Shown here one piece after another: positions 34,730-46,800 of a DNA stretch of 64,000 nt. The notes below the pieces were generated by a model, which ran no database searches, was not told where the DNA came from, and saw only the letters and a program-made list of their open reading frames with translations. The position numbers and the translations under genes were made by a program. Numbering within the stretch: position 1 is the first letter of the stretch; each line of letters begins with the position of its first letter. Source of the stretch: Macrocystis pyrifera (lineage: Eukaryota > Sar > Phaeophyceae > Laminariales > Laminariaceae); NCBI GenBank assembly GCA_031763025.1, contig JASSKH010000017.1:9972626-10036625 (forward strand), given 5' to 3'.

Positions 34730-36085
34730 TATTATTCCCTAACTACTAACTGGTACACGAATATAACAAGGGCACATACGACGACCAGCGGGTGCTGCGG
34801 AGTAATCCTGCTGCTCAAAAAAATTTATACGCAAGTACTGCAATAAACCCTAAACGTTAATTACCATATTGTTGGTGGAGTGCTCTCAGAGCTCGAAAAC
34901 AAAAACGAAGATCAGGGGTGGTGGCCTCGGCCGAGCTCGTGCCGTGTCCCGGCGGGGGGGGGGGGGTGCTGCAATCGCATTTTCCCAGTGACGTAGGAAC
35001 TGGCATTGTGTTGCCTGTAATCAATTTCTCGGTCCCCTATCATCCCCCCGTTTTTTCCACACTATTTACAGTAAAAAAATCCGGTCTAAAGCCTGGTATC
35101 CGCAGTACGCACACTATATATCGATACACCAGTAACATCTGCCTCTGAAGCCTTTTCTGTGTGTCTTGTGTCCTCTCGCACACTTTATCCTGACCGGTAT
35201 AATACATTCTGGCCCTCAACCCACACATATATTTTTCTTGTGTCCTCACGCGTACCACCTGCTCCACGACGCCCCACCCCCTCATCAGGCACCAGCGCTT
35301 TTACTTGTGTCTTGTGTCAACACGCATCAGCCTACTGCCCGCTCTCCTACGACGTATCACCCCCTCATCAGGCATCCGGCTGCCACCCGTTTCAAGGGGA
35401 ATAGTGTCGAATGAGTTTTCGACTGAGCAAGGGAATACATCTATGGGCCCGGGTGTTCTCCTTGACGAGATCAAGCCGACGTCTCCTGCGAGACCGGCGG
35501 TTGTCGGATGCGTGCATGTACGTACTTGCTGTAGTACTGCAACTATTACGGGGGGGCATAGTAAATAGGACCTACGGTACACACAAAAACCTATATATTT
35601 ACCTATTTTTACAAACAATATTTGGTCCTATTAACTATGGTCCCCCGTAATATTATACCGCTCAATACCTACGACATACGACGAATACTGCTGTCTGCTG
35701 GCGTATGAACACTATATACACAAACAGTAGTACAGCTGCTGTTGTTGTTGCCTTGTCATATTGATAGTGTACCATGCGCATTGTTGTTTTCCGTATGACA
35801 CCATCAGGTAGGCGTACGAGTTATCGTGTTGACTATATATAGTATTGATAGAGCTTCCGCTGATGTACGAACGGCACTTTCATGTAGGCCTGGGAGAAGG
35901 GTGAACGGCGAAGGAAGCGACAGGTGGTGACAGTATTATATACTCGACACATTTGAGTCGGGGTCAGCTGTCTTTCGCGTTGCTCCCGAGTGGTCAACTC
36001 TGTGTACATTAAAAAAAAAAAAAAGCACAAAAGTGTGCCTGGATGGCAAAATCTGTTGCTTGAATCAGTATATATCTATAAAAAC
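34730..36085. other. No gene recognised (34.7-36.1 kb)
   Basis: This holds MITE copy 3 (35546-35650) and an internal near-repeat around 35160-35400, where CTTGTGTC..CACGC and the ..CCCCCTCATCAGGCA words recur twice or more. No exon was recognised. Confidence 0.45.
35546..35650. mobile_element. TA-flanked MITE, copy 3
   Basis: It runs TTACGGGGGGGCATAGTAAA...ACTATGGTCCCCCGTAA, bounded by TA on both sides (35544-35545 and 35651-35652). The interior CCTATATATTTACC..TTTTTAC is shared with all other copies. This is one of the best-preserved members. Confidence 0.85.
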
Positions 36086-36089
36086 CCTG

Positions 36090-38430
36090 GGCAATAGACA
36101 ATAGACAATAGTCCAATAGTCTATTAATAGCTTCCTATTGCAATTGACTGTCTATTGTGGTCCCTAATTCCAGTTAATTGAAAGGCGTCGAGCTCTATTA
36201 TCCAGACAATTTCTATTAAGTGACCCCTACCTGGCCCTATTGTCCAGACAATTTCACTTTATAGGTAGTCTCCGTAATCAATGGTCCGGACAATTCCAAT
36301 TAATGGACCTTCTCCTAAATAAATTGTCCGGCCAATTCCAATTGACAGACTGTCTCCTGAATCAATTGTCCCGACAATTCCAATTGATAGTCGGCCCCCC
36401 GAAATAGTTGTCTGGACAATTTCAATTTGTAGACTGACGCCAAAAGTATTTGTCCCGACAACTCCAATTAATAGTCAGTCTCCCAGATCAATTGGCCCGA
36501 AAATTCCAATTTATACACAGCAGTCTCCAAAATAAATTGTCCGGACAATTTCAATTAGCAGACTGCTTTCTAAATCAATTGTCCGGGCAATTCCAATTAA
36601 TAGACGGCATACAAAATCAATTATCCCGACAATTTCGACTAATACGAAATCTGTAAAACTACTTCAGACAATGCCATCATTGGTGGGCAGTCTCCTAAAA
36701 TAACTGCCCGTACATTTCAAAACAACAGTGCATACGGATTACTTTGTTTCGTGGTGTTTTTTTTAATGACTTACATCTGAGCACATGGGCTAAGCGGTAT
36801 CAACCCTTCCTACCCGCGGACATAAAATACAAAGCTAAAGTTGAGGTGTCCCGCCCTTGTCTGCTTATGCCTTGGACAATAGACCTATCAATAGACTATT
36901 GCCTACGGCAGAGTCACGAAGTTGTCTATTAATTGGAATTGTCCGGGCAAGTGATGTCATAGACTATCTAGCAATTGAAATTGTTTAGACAATTGACCTT
37001 GGATACTGTCTAACAATTGGATTTATTCGGACAATTCATATCGGGCACTGTTTAACAATTGGAATTGTCCGGACAACTAATTTTGGAGACTCTCTATCAA
37101 TTGAAGTTGCCCTGACAACTGATTTCAGAGACTGTCCACTAATTGGAATTGTCTGAACAATTGATGTTTGGTGCTTTCAAATAATTGGAATTGTCCAGAC
37201 AAATGAGCTCGGAGACTGCCTATCGATTGAAATTGTGCTGGCAAATGATTTCACAGGCTGTCTACTAATTGGAATTGCTTGAACGATTGATTTCGGGCGA
37301 TTTACATGAATTGGGCTTGTCGGGGCAACTGCTTTGAGATACCGTCTATTAATTGGAATTGGCTGGACAATGGGTTTCGGAAGCGATCTACTAATTGGAA
37401 TTGTCATGACGAGTTTAAGCAGAGGGCTCTGGTATTTGAATGGTGGCAGCTACTTGTAGAACTACATTTGATTTGGTCAGTACACAACAGTACCACCATG
37501 CATGCTAGTATTGCCTCTACAACAGGATCGGGAACTTCCCTGTACACGCAATCATTTGCAAGGTCCTTTATTGTGCCATATTACGAGTAGTATCAATTCA
37601 ATGGGGAGTGTCTATCATAATTCAATAACTACTGTAGGTACACGGCCATGACATTTATCGAGCAATTGATTTCTTGCGCGGTATCTGAAATGAAGTCTGC
37701 GGACAGTTCCAATTACTTTCCAGTCGCCGAAGTCCGATTGGACAATTCCATTTAATTGACAGCACCCGAAATCAATTGTGCGGACAATTTCAGTTAATAA
37801 GCAGCAGCCGAAATCAAATGTTCAGACAAATCCAATTAATAGACAGCTCCCGAAATCAATTGTCTGAACAATTTCAGTTAGTGGACAACACCCCAAATCA
37901 ATTGTCTGGACAATTCCAATTATTGGATAGCAGCACCCGAAATCAATTTGCTGAATAATTCCAACTTGTAAAATTCGGTAAAAATGGAATATAGACGAGA
38001 CGTATTACGCAGCTTTCAAAGTTGCGTATCAACTATTTGATCAGTCGAACTCACAGCTGACGTATTTCAAAATATTAAAAAAAAATAATAATAATTGGCA
38101 GTCCTCCGCAACCAATTGTTTGGACAATTCCAATCCATAGACAACACTCGAAAACTACAAAACAGTAGTATTTCTCACACAATTCCAACTACAGTAGTAG
38201 ATGGTATTCGAAATCAATTGCCTGGACATTTCCAATTCATAGACAATCGCCGAAAACAATTGTCCGGCCAATTTCAATTAATGGGCAATCGCCGAAATCA
38301 GATGTATTGACAATTTGTGATGTGGGAGAGCAGATTTCAATTAATACAGTAGTCACCACCAAAAACAATTGCCAAGACTAATCCAATTAACACACATCCT
38401 CCTGAATCAACTGAAATAATAATTGTCCAG
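36090..38430. repeat. 42-bp minisatellite with an inverted central block
   Basis: Units of about 42 bp built on AATTGTCCGGACAATTCCAA followed by TTAATAGAC and a GTCTCC(GA)AATC-like spacer repeat from 36.1 to 36.65 kb. The same unit appears reverse-complemented at 36.92-37.41 kb and again forward at 37.69-38.43 kb. The AATTGTCCGGACAATT core is a perfect 16-bp palindrome. Because 42 is divisible by three, several frames read as 14-residue repeats (NQLSGQFQLIDS-like), but no start, splice context or conserved length supports a protein. Units differ from each other by point changes. Confidence 0.85.
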
Positions 38431-38699
38431 GGTTTAATTTAAAAAAAAAAAAAATCTTTATACGTATATACGGTACGTGTCCATTTTTTGTTCTTGCTTT
38501 TTTGTTTCCATCCCATTTATCATCTTCGCCCTTCTTTTTTCTCTCTTTCCTATTAATATTAGTGTTAATAGTCGTAACTCAGATCCGGGGGAAAAAAGCA
38601 GGCTCTTCTCCCTCCTCTCCACCACGTTTCTTGTTTCTTGCCTTGCATGTTTATCGCGAGAAGACTCCGGCCCTTTCTTCCCTCGTCGACTCGCGTCGA

Positions 38700-38990
38700 A
38701 TCCGTGTGTAGTACTTTGTCGCATTTGCGGCCTTAATTTGCCTACATCCTCGGCCATTGAAGGCACGCGGGGAGTCGCAGGCGGGCGTCAGTCCGTCGCC
38801 GCGAAGCCCCCGGCGTACGCACGTATCAGGTATAACTTCAAACCCGTGAGCGTGCCCTAGTTTTGACAGCAAGTAGTATCATCTTCACGACCTCAGCTGG
38901 CCTACACATCTCGACCATTAGGGGCATACGCGGAGCCGACGGCGGGAAGCAGCCCGCCGCGGCGAAGACCTCCTTGTAATGTATCGTATC
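38700..38990. repeat. Diverged tandem duplication, unit about 165 bp
   Basis: Two consecutive blocks share the order GGCCT(T)..TTGCCTACA/GGCCTACACAT, TCG.CCATT, GGCA..CGCGGAG, GCGGG, CAGTCCGTCGCC/CAGCCCGCCGCGGCGAAG. It lies about 0.75 kb upstream of the GT41 start and has no coding call. Confidence 0.5.
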
Positions 38991-39738
38991 ATGCATGAGG
39001 TGCATCATGCATGGAGGTGCTTGAACCGAATACGTGAGAGAGCCATACAATACTGCTGCGCTGCTGCTGCCTGTGTGCAGCCGTACCGTTTCCGGAGTAA
39101 TTATTTCCAGCGCGACGAAAGTGCATACGAGCATTACGTGCAACCGTCTTGTCGTCACCTCGTTGCCACCGGCACAAGAAAGCCAATCGCGATTCAGGTA
39201 AACTACATGCCACGACTGCTGCAAGCCAAGCAGCACCGAGTACAGCGCATGCTCGAACCACATCCCACAATTCTCCGCTCCGCGTGTCGGGTGCAAATGC
39301 CTGTGTGTCGTCTGCCCTGTGCTTGTCCAGCAGCAGTGTGTGTATATAGCAAAAAGAGAGCATGAACGAAGTTCGTTCAAACTCGCCAGAAAAACAAAAA
39401 TATACTGGTATTGTTGTACCACCAAGTATTGTGGTTTGCTGTGTCGCTCGCCAGTTGCTACCTCACCTGCCTACCCCGACGCCTACTGCATTGGCCACCG
39501 AAGACACCGCTCATAGTCACCGCCGCTCTTCAAGTACGAAGCCAGAATTCAGCCTGGTTACAAGATGCCCGCGACCCGAATTTTGGTCAACTTTTGTCGA
39601 GTCGGGAGTTCGGCATAACTTTGGCGCGTGTTTATGCGGGGACTCTCATTCGGAAAGATCCGACACGAGCAGGCAGTTGTGCGTTGTGTTCTGGATCGCA
39701 ACCACACATGTCCCATGGCAGGTGCCATTTGATGACCG

Positions 39739-40820
39739 ATGACCTGGACCGGGCATGCTTGCTTGGTAGCCTGGGTGCTCGCTGGCGATGCTTTGATATC
39801 GATGTTGCCCTCTTGGGAGTGGGACAGCCCACTACTGACAGCTTCCTTCAGCGAAATAGTAGCCGTCAGGACACTCTTTTTGGCAAATGCGGCGGTATTG
39901 AAAGGATCCAATCCTACCCTGCCAGCAACGCCAGATGCATCGTCTTCGCCACACGAGCCAACCACGGCGGCCGTCACAGACAAACCAGACGGCCCGGATA
40001 CGGCAGCTTATGTAGCCCACGGGCGACGTCTCCAACTTGAGGGCTCTCTCCACAAAGCCGCTGCTGTTCTGGAGGACGTCGTTGCTTCGAACGAGAACGA
40101 GCCCACGGCGCTGCTGTACCTGGCTGGTGTGTACCAAGAGCTTGGAGACCCTCGTCGTGCGACAGAGACAGCAGACCGGCTTCTAGACGTGGATCAGCTG
40201 ACCATCGAGGCAAGGTCGTTTGTTCTCAACCTTCGTGGTATTTATCTAAAGTCGGCCGGTGACTTGGACGGCGCCCGCGAGAGCTATGAGCTAGCAGTAG
40301 TATCGCAAGACGGAGATATCAACCGACACGCTTCATATAACCTTGCCGTGCTGCTCCATTATTCAGTTCTTCCCGAATCACACCCCGATTCCCCCGTTCT
40401 ATTATTAGAGCAAGCCATTGGGCTATATCGGGCAGCACTCGGTCGGGGCAATGCTTCGCCAGCATTGCCCTCGTCGTCGACGCAGTTGGGGGCGGAGGCG
40501 CGAGAAGATGGTGTACGATGGAGCGACGGGATCGGTGGCCCGGTGGACCGAGCGTCAGTTTCAAGGGATCTAGCTGCTGCCCTGTCCCAAGCTGGTCGGC
40601 CAGCAGAAGCTGTCGCGGAGCTAGAACAAGCATTATCGTTAATCTGGGAGATGGACGACAGCGGCGAAACGCATCCAAGCGAAGGCGGCCTCGGGGCGGC
40701 GTCGGGGAGGGGTGGGGGCGGCAAAGATGCCGCTGTTTTGTGGAATAGCCTTGCCGGCGCAAAACTTGCCGTCGGTGATGTTTTCGGCGCGGTCGATGCA
40801 GGCAAGATGGCATACCGGGG
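39739..40820 (+). CDS. GT41 gene exon 1: TPR region
   Basis: About 360 codons. From residue 90, helix pairs with TPR spacing appear: YVAHGRRLQLEGSLHKAAAV, ALLYLAGVYQELGDPRRATE, NLRGIYLKSAGDLDGARESY, and later DLAAALSQAGRPAEAVAELE. Ser/Gly-rich linkers interrupt the array near residues 240-265 and 310-330. The exon ends CGG GG/GTCAAG, and exon 2 is entered at A ACG GCG, which keeps phase. A nearby CAG four bases earlier is an alternative acceptor that would break the frame. Confidence 0.85.
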
Positions 40821-43800
40821 GTCAAGTACTTGTTGAAATGTAAGACACTTCTGGCCAAAGATGCTGTTTACCAGATATTACATGTACATAAAAATACGAG
40901 TAGGAGACCGCGGTGTGACCCCTGGACTGACCTCCCCGTATACTAAAACTAGGATAAAAGGCCAAGAAGAGCCTTGACGCGACCAACCTGATCGGTATCT
41001 ACAGTACGTACAGTAGCACGTTTGATCATTGTCAGCCGGAGGACACACCGACAGGAGCTGAAGCCACAACAACCAGGAAAAGCGTGGTGATGATGCCAGC
41101 CACCGGAAAATTGCTACTCGTACGTAGGGAGAGGATGACTTACCGACGAATGATCTGTCGGACAGACGCGTAGAAGTGGTTCTCGGACCTGTCGGTGCAT
41201 CCAACAAGTTGCTCATTCTTTTCTCGTTTTTTTCCCCGTATTGCAGCAAGAACGGCGGTCAAGCTCACCGGGGACGAGCCCATTCTTTACCACAACTTGG
41301 GTTGTAAATTGCAGGTATGATGCCTCAGCGAAAAACTCTCGACTTAAACCGTAGCACGCGGAGGCACCGCCTGCATCGAATAACTGCTATGATACCGTAG
41401 ATTGCTTTGACAGACGGCGGTCTCCGGCATCCAATGTTTCTCACGATTTTTTTTCCAGATTGTTGAGCCCAGTTCTTCATTCTTCCCGTATTCCAGGGCA
41501 TGTTGCAATGCTACCTCGCCCGTTGGTACTGTATACACTTGGTTCATATTCGGTAGCTCGGAGCTAAACTTACACGTACGCTCTCCGCCTGGGACCTTAC
41601 GATCCGTTGGAGCACAGAAGGCAGGACTGCTGGCCGAGGCTCGAGATGCCTGGATCTCCGCCGTATCGCTAGACCCACATATGTCACCTTCCCTCGCTAG
41701 CTTGGGGCACCTCGAGGGAGCAGAGGGGAATATCGAGCGGGTGAGGTCCAGGGACACGAGTTTTTTCAATGGTTTCCCGGCGACACTTCTGCCGTTGGGG
41801 TCTGTCGCGCACGCGTTTTTGGCCAGGCCTGCGATTTTTGGTGTGTGTGCTCCAACCCTCTTGGGGGCTTCACAAGGGAAAATTTCTCGTAAAAAGTATC
41901 AGGTAACGGTTAGAGCAAATACCACTGCGTGATTGGGGCATGTTATACTCTACATTGATCTCCGAGTTACAATGGTTGATGCAATGAGTCATACGGTTCG
42001 GGGGGCAACATGGATCCCACCAGTACTGCTGGGCGTCCACGCTGCTCCTAGATGGTTGACAACACCAAGTTTGTCAATCATTGTTTTAATCACTATCTCG
42101 CGGTCCCTCCCATGTGTAGGGGTCAACTCCAAACTAAGAGATGCCAGTAGGTGTTGCGAAAATGTTACCCTCTGCGCCGGACCATTTCCTTCCAACGAAT
42201 GACATAGCGAAATTCGTGGAAAGGTAAATTTGTGCAGTGTGCATACAGGACGCATATTGTCGAGCTACGTGGCCTTTCATCGGTGTACATACTTTTTTCT
42301 TCCACGCGATCGGTGCGTACGAGATTCCACACGTCGGATAGATAGATCATCTACAGATATATCATCTAGATCCAAACCTGCCATTTTGATACGTTGTGCA
42401 GGATCTGTTCACGTACTGTAGCACATATTCAATGCAGAAAACACATCGTAGATTATGCGGATATACATGGTTCCAACGCTGAAACACGCTGAAACACGAG
42501 CTATGGACAGATCATACAGAAATCTCCGAACCTACTGTACCTGCCCTGAAAGACCTAGGTCATATGTCCGACGTGTGCAAGATTGCTTGTTGTTCCCTAC
42601 ACCTTCGTTCCGTGGCATATTGGCGGTGCGGGTCCGGGGTCAGGCACGAGAGTTCTACGAAGCATCCTTGGCGGCTCTGACGCACAAGGATACTAGCGAT
42701 GGCGGCAGCCGAACATACGCGAACGTCGTCGGCACCGACGGGGATGCTGTGCTATCTTCGATGTTCCTGATCGCGACGGCTGTGGTTCCTACCATCTACA
42801 ACTCGAACCATCACATAGACCAGGCAAGTGGTGTTGACCCAAAACCTTCTCAACCGAAACCGGTCTGCCCGAGTCGGTCGTGGTGCACCCGAAACAACGT
42901 TGAAGGGCCTCAAGTCCTGAAATCTGCTCCGTGAGGTAGCAGCATGTACAGCACCTTCCGAGGGTCCACATCGTCCTAGCTTCCCCATGCAATCCCCGTT
43001 CCTCCCTGCTACGTATAGGTGCGACGCGACTTCGGGCTAGGGCTTGACTGGCTTCTCTCAGAGCCTACGGGTTCCTCTCCAGTGAGAGTGGAAGAGCCTT
43101 TGACCACCGTTGGGTCGGGATCTCTCGGGTATTACATTATCTATCAGGTACGTTCCATCGGACGTTGCATGCTCTAGCTCCCGTTTTCACGGCGACTCGA
43201 TGTATCCGACAGCGTGCAAGCAACCATTGTGTTTTTTCCGCGGGCCTCGAGGCCGTATGACCTAATCTTCATGTGGCAGCTGAACCCTCTATTCTATAAG
43301 GGCCCAGGTGTTTTCGACCCCAAAGCTACAAGTACGGTAGTACCAGCAGTCCAGGGAAGAGTATGCGGAAACCCAAGCGTCGTAATCATGCTGGGCAAGT
43401 GTCGCTCGCTTCCCTACGCTGTGAGCTTCGGGTGCATCGCCTACCCCAGCAGTCCGGCCTTCTTGCTACGTGTGACTAATGCCATGCTGGTCAAATAATG
43501 TTTCCGACACTTTCTCCTTGTGAAGACCCCTACTCGTATGGAGATTAAGCCGGATGGCGCAGACTTTTAACCGCCAACGTTCTTCTTCGCGCTCTTCCTG
43601 CGTCCCCGAACAGGGTTTCGAAGACTTGGGGATACGACGGAAGCTTGCGAGTGTCTACTGGAAACTTGCCCCCTCGCTTAGGTATGTGTCTGGTTTCTGC
43701 CGCGATCTCCGCTGCTTTGCGCACCCGGATGATATCCTGCGCTTTGGAAACTTCGGACTACGGGTATCAGCGCTTAACTGGAAGAAACCGAACCAGGGTG

Positions 43801-46800
43801 CAAGTGGCAAGGTGATTCGTAGACATGGCAAAGCGGCCTCCATATATATTTCGGGCCACTGCCACTCACTCCCCCCCCCCCCTCTCTCTCCCCGTGCTTC
43901 GCCTCCCCCTTTACGCCAAGATACTGTGCCCAGTTTCTCAGAAACGGTACCGCAGGGGAAGATTGTCAAAATGGTTCAGGCTACGGAGAGGAAGCCGGAC
44001 CGTCGACACTCGAAGCGGCTAAACATGTGGCGCTCGCAGCGCCGGACAAGAAGCGAAACAAACCACAGACCGACAAGAAAGAAAATCGCGACTCGCACTC
44101 GGAACCTAAGGAGCTAGCAACGGAGGGCGTTCCCTTCGCCAAAGAAGGTGATGTGGTGCCAAGTAAAGTCACTAATGAGTGTCATCTTCCGTGTGGGCGA
44201 CGACTACGGGTGGGATTTCTGTCCGGCTTCTTCTGCCACCATTCCGTGGGACTGCTGGTGGAAGGGATCGTGACGCGGCTCGACCGCCGCCGCTTCGAAA
44301 CGACCGCAATTTTTGTCCAGCCACATACCGCTGGTGGCGGTAGCAGCGAGTGGGAAGACGGCGTGTACGAGTCGGTCCGAAGGAAGACGGAGCACGTGTT
44401 AGACTTGCCGGTGGGCAGGTAATACTCCAACTGTTTTTTTTCGCCGAGAGTGTGCGTGAAGTGGATTCCCCCATGGCGGTTTCACGCTCATTGCATTTTC
44501 AATTGCAGCAAGCAGCTGGCAAAGCAGAGCCTCAACTATTCAATCGGTCGGACTCACAGCTCCCCTGTGCATATGAATTTATAGAAATAGTTGGTGATAA
44601 GACTGGGCGGTGGTAAACCGCGAGCGCACGAACTTTACGCTCCGGGTGGAATGCGTATCTTACGCTATAGACAGTTTTGAGCCCTGTGTTCTTTTTTAGC
44701 GCCTTTTGGGAAGGTGCGTCTGTTGTTCACTCACACCCATAATACAACGTGGTCTTCAACTTTGGGCACTGTTTCTCCTGCCCCCCTCCAAACTCCCGCT
44801 TATAGCATCAGTAGCCCAGATGGTTGACAACTGAGACCAATGCAAAACACGCGTGCGCTACCGTCGTCCCTCCGTCGCTCCGACAGCCTAGCTGCGTGCC
44901 GCCAAGCAATCGCATCGCTCCAGCTGGATGTTCTGGTGTTCACCGAAATAGGTGATCGTTTGCGGAACACGAAAACATTTGGTGCTTCGAAAATGCGCCG
45001 CGGTAGAATTAGACTTCACAACGTCATCAGGAGGAGACCGCGTAGACCAGACACGAAATGGTGTGAGACCAGAGGAAACAAGGGTGTGCACACTGGCCAC
45101 GAAGCAGCGTGAGGCAAGGGAGAGGGATTGATAGGTGCCTGCAATGGTATTGGTCAGGCGCTAGAATTTGACTTCACGACGCCATCAGCATGAGACCGCG
45201 TAGATCAGACACGAAATCCTGCGAGACCAGAGGAAACAAGGGTGTGCAGACTGGCCACGAAGCAGTGTGAGGCAAGGGGGAGGGATCGATTGGTGCCTGC
45301 AACAGTTAGTATTGGTCAGACGCTATTTGTACCATTTTTTCGTGCGAATTACCCTTTTCACGTGAAAACTCGTACTGAATGATGAAAAAGTCGCGCTTGC
45401 CCTTGTCTGCAGACGACGGCAATCCAAGATGCTACCTTTCGCCCCACCTTCCCATTTCGTTGCGTCGTGATTATTTCGAAAAGGAATGAACATCGAGTCG
45501 TACTTCTTGTCCTTCGCACGCCTAGCGCGACGATCCGCCGTGTTTTGGGGGCATGCCGTCACGAGTGGTGTCAGCGCGTTTGATGGCGTTTCTGCCAGCA
45601 ACCGCGACGACCTGGGCACCGCGGCGAGAGAGGGGAGGGCCGTCGAGCCTCACGAGGTGGGAGGGGTCGACTACTTCGTATCATCGTGGCTGTTCGAAGA
45701 CAGCAACCTCGGAAGGCTGGCCCAAAGAAAGTACAGCGAAAGGTCAGCCCAAATACGCCAGATAATTCATGCCTGAAGCCGGTAACACGCGCTTAAAACT
45801 TGACACCCAGGCACTCGTCCTCCCTTCCATGCTAAGCCCCGATCCCCACCGCCCTGTGCGTCCGCTTCGGTTTGGCTGCTTGTAAGTGTCTTGAGCGTAT
45901 AGCACCCGAGACAAGGCATCGCACCCTCTCGGACGAATTTTCCAAGCTGATCTTCTCGACAACGAGGAGACTACAAACGCCGAGCGATGTGTCTATGAAA
46001 ATATCTCGGCGAGATCTTCCCATCACCGTAATTCTGGTTGCGTGTATATGCCCCCTTCAATAGCATTTTCGAAGGAACGAAGTCTCGGAAATTCGTCCGT
46101 TGGGGTGTGTTATCTTATCCCCCCCCTGTGATATATACTGCAATGTTATTCGGTTTTCCCCGCACAGGGGGTGTGATAAACGAGAGCCATGCTACGGTAG
46201 GGGTTGGTCCTTTTGAGCTCAAACGTGTATCGCTGACGGAGCTGTTCACCTGAGGAGCTACTGGACGTATCCAATATATTTGCATCCGATGAGTATTTTA
46301 CAGGTTTTATACATCTCGGACAGATCACTATCTATCTGATCTATCTACAGTTAGGTCATATACAGTAGTTCCACGCCCACCGTTGTGAGAGGTTGTTCAG
46401 GATCCGTATACGCAGTTGTAACAAAGATATAACAACCTAAGAAACATGCGCTATTACGTGGGACCATAGTAAATAGGACCTACGATACACACAAAAAAAC
46501 GTATATACTTTCTATTTTTACTAACAATATTTGATCCTGTTTACTATGGTCCCCCCCGTAATAGACCATGCGGATCGTACGAGCCCCACCCGGTAACGTG
46601 AACCAAAAACCACACGTACAAGATCGGAAACAGATCTGCCTTAAAATATCTAGATCATGATTGAATGAAGTGGGAATGGGTGATCTGCCCAAGGTTTGCA
46701 ACGTTATCCCGTTAGATTCCTAGCCCATGGCATTGCGTATCGGGCCTACTGTAGCTTACACTTTTTATCAAAATTGTTGGATGGGTGCGGTATGTGCCTA

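Noticed and set aside
36450..38310. Repeat proteins of NQLSGQFQLIDS type
   Set aside because: Frames arise because the minisatellite unit is 42 bp; they have no consistent start, are interrupted, and occur in both orientations.
38838..39425. 195-codon minus-strand ORF upstream of the GT41 gene
   Set aside because: No recognisable domain, overlaps a diverged tandem duplication, and several overlapping plus frames are equally long.
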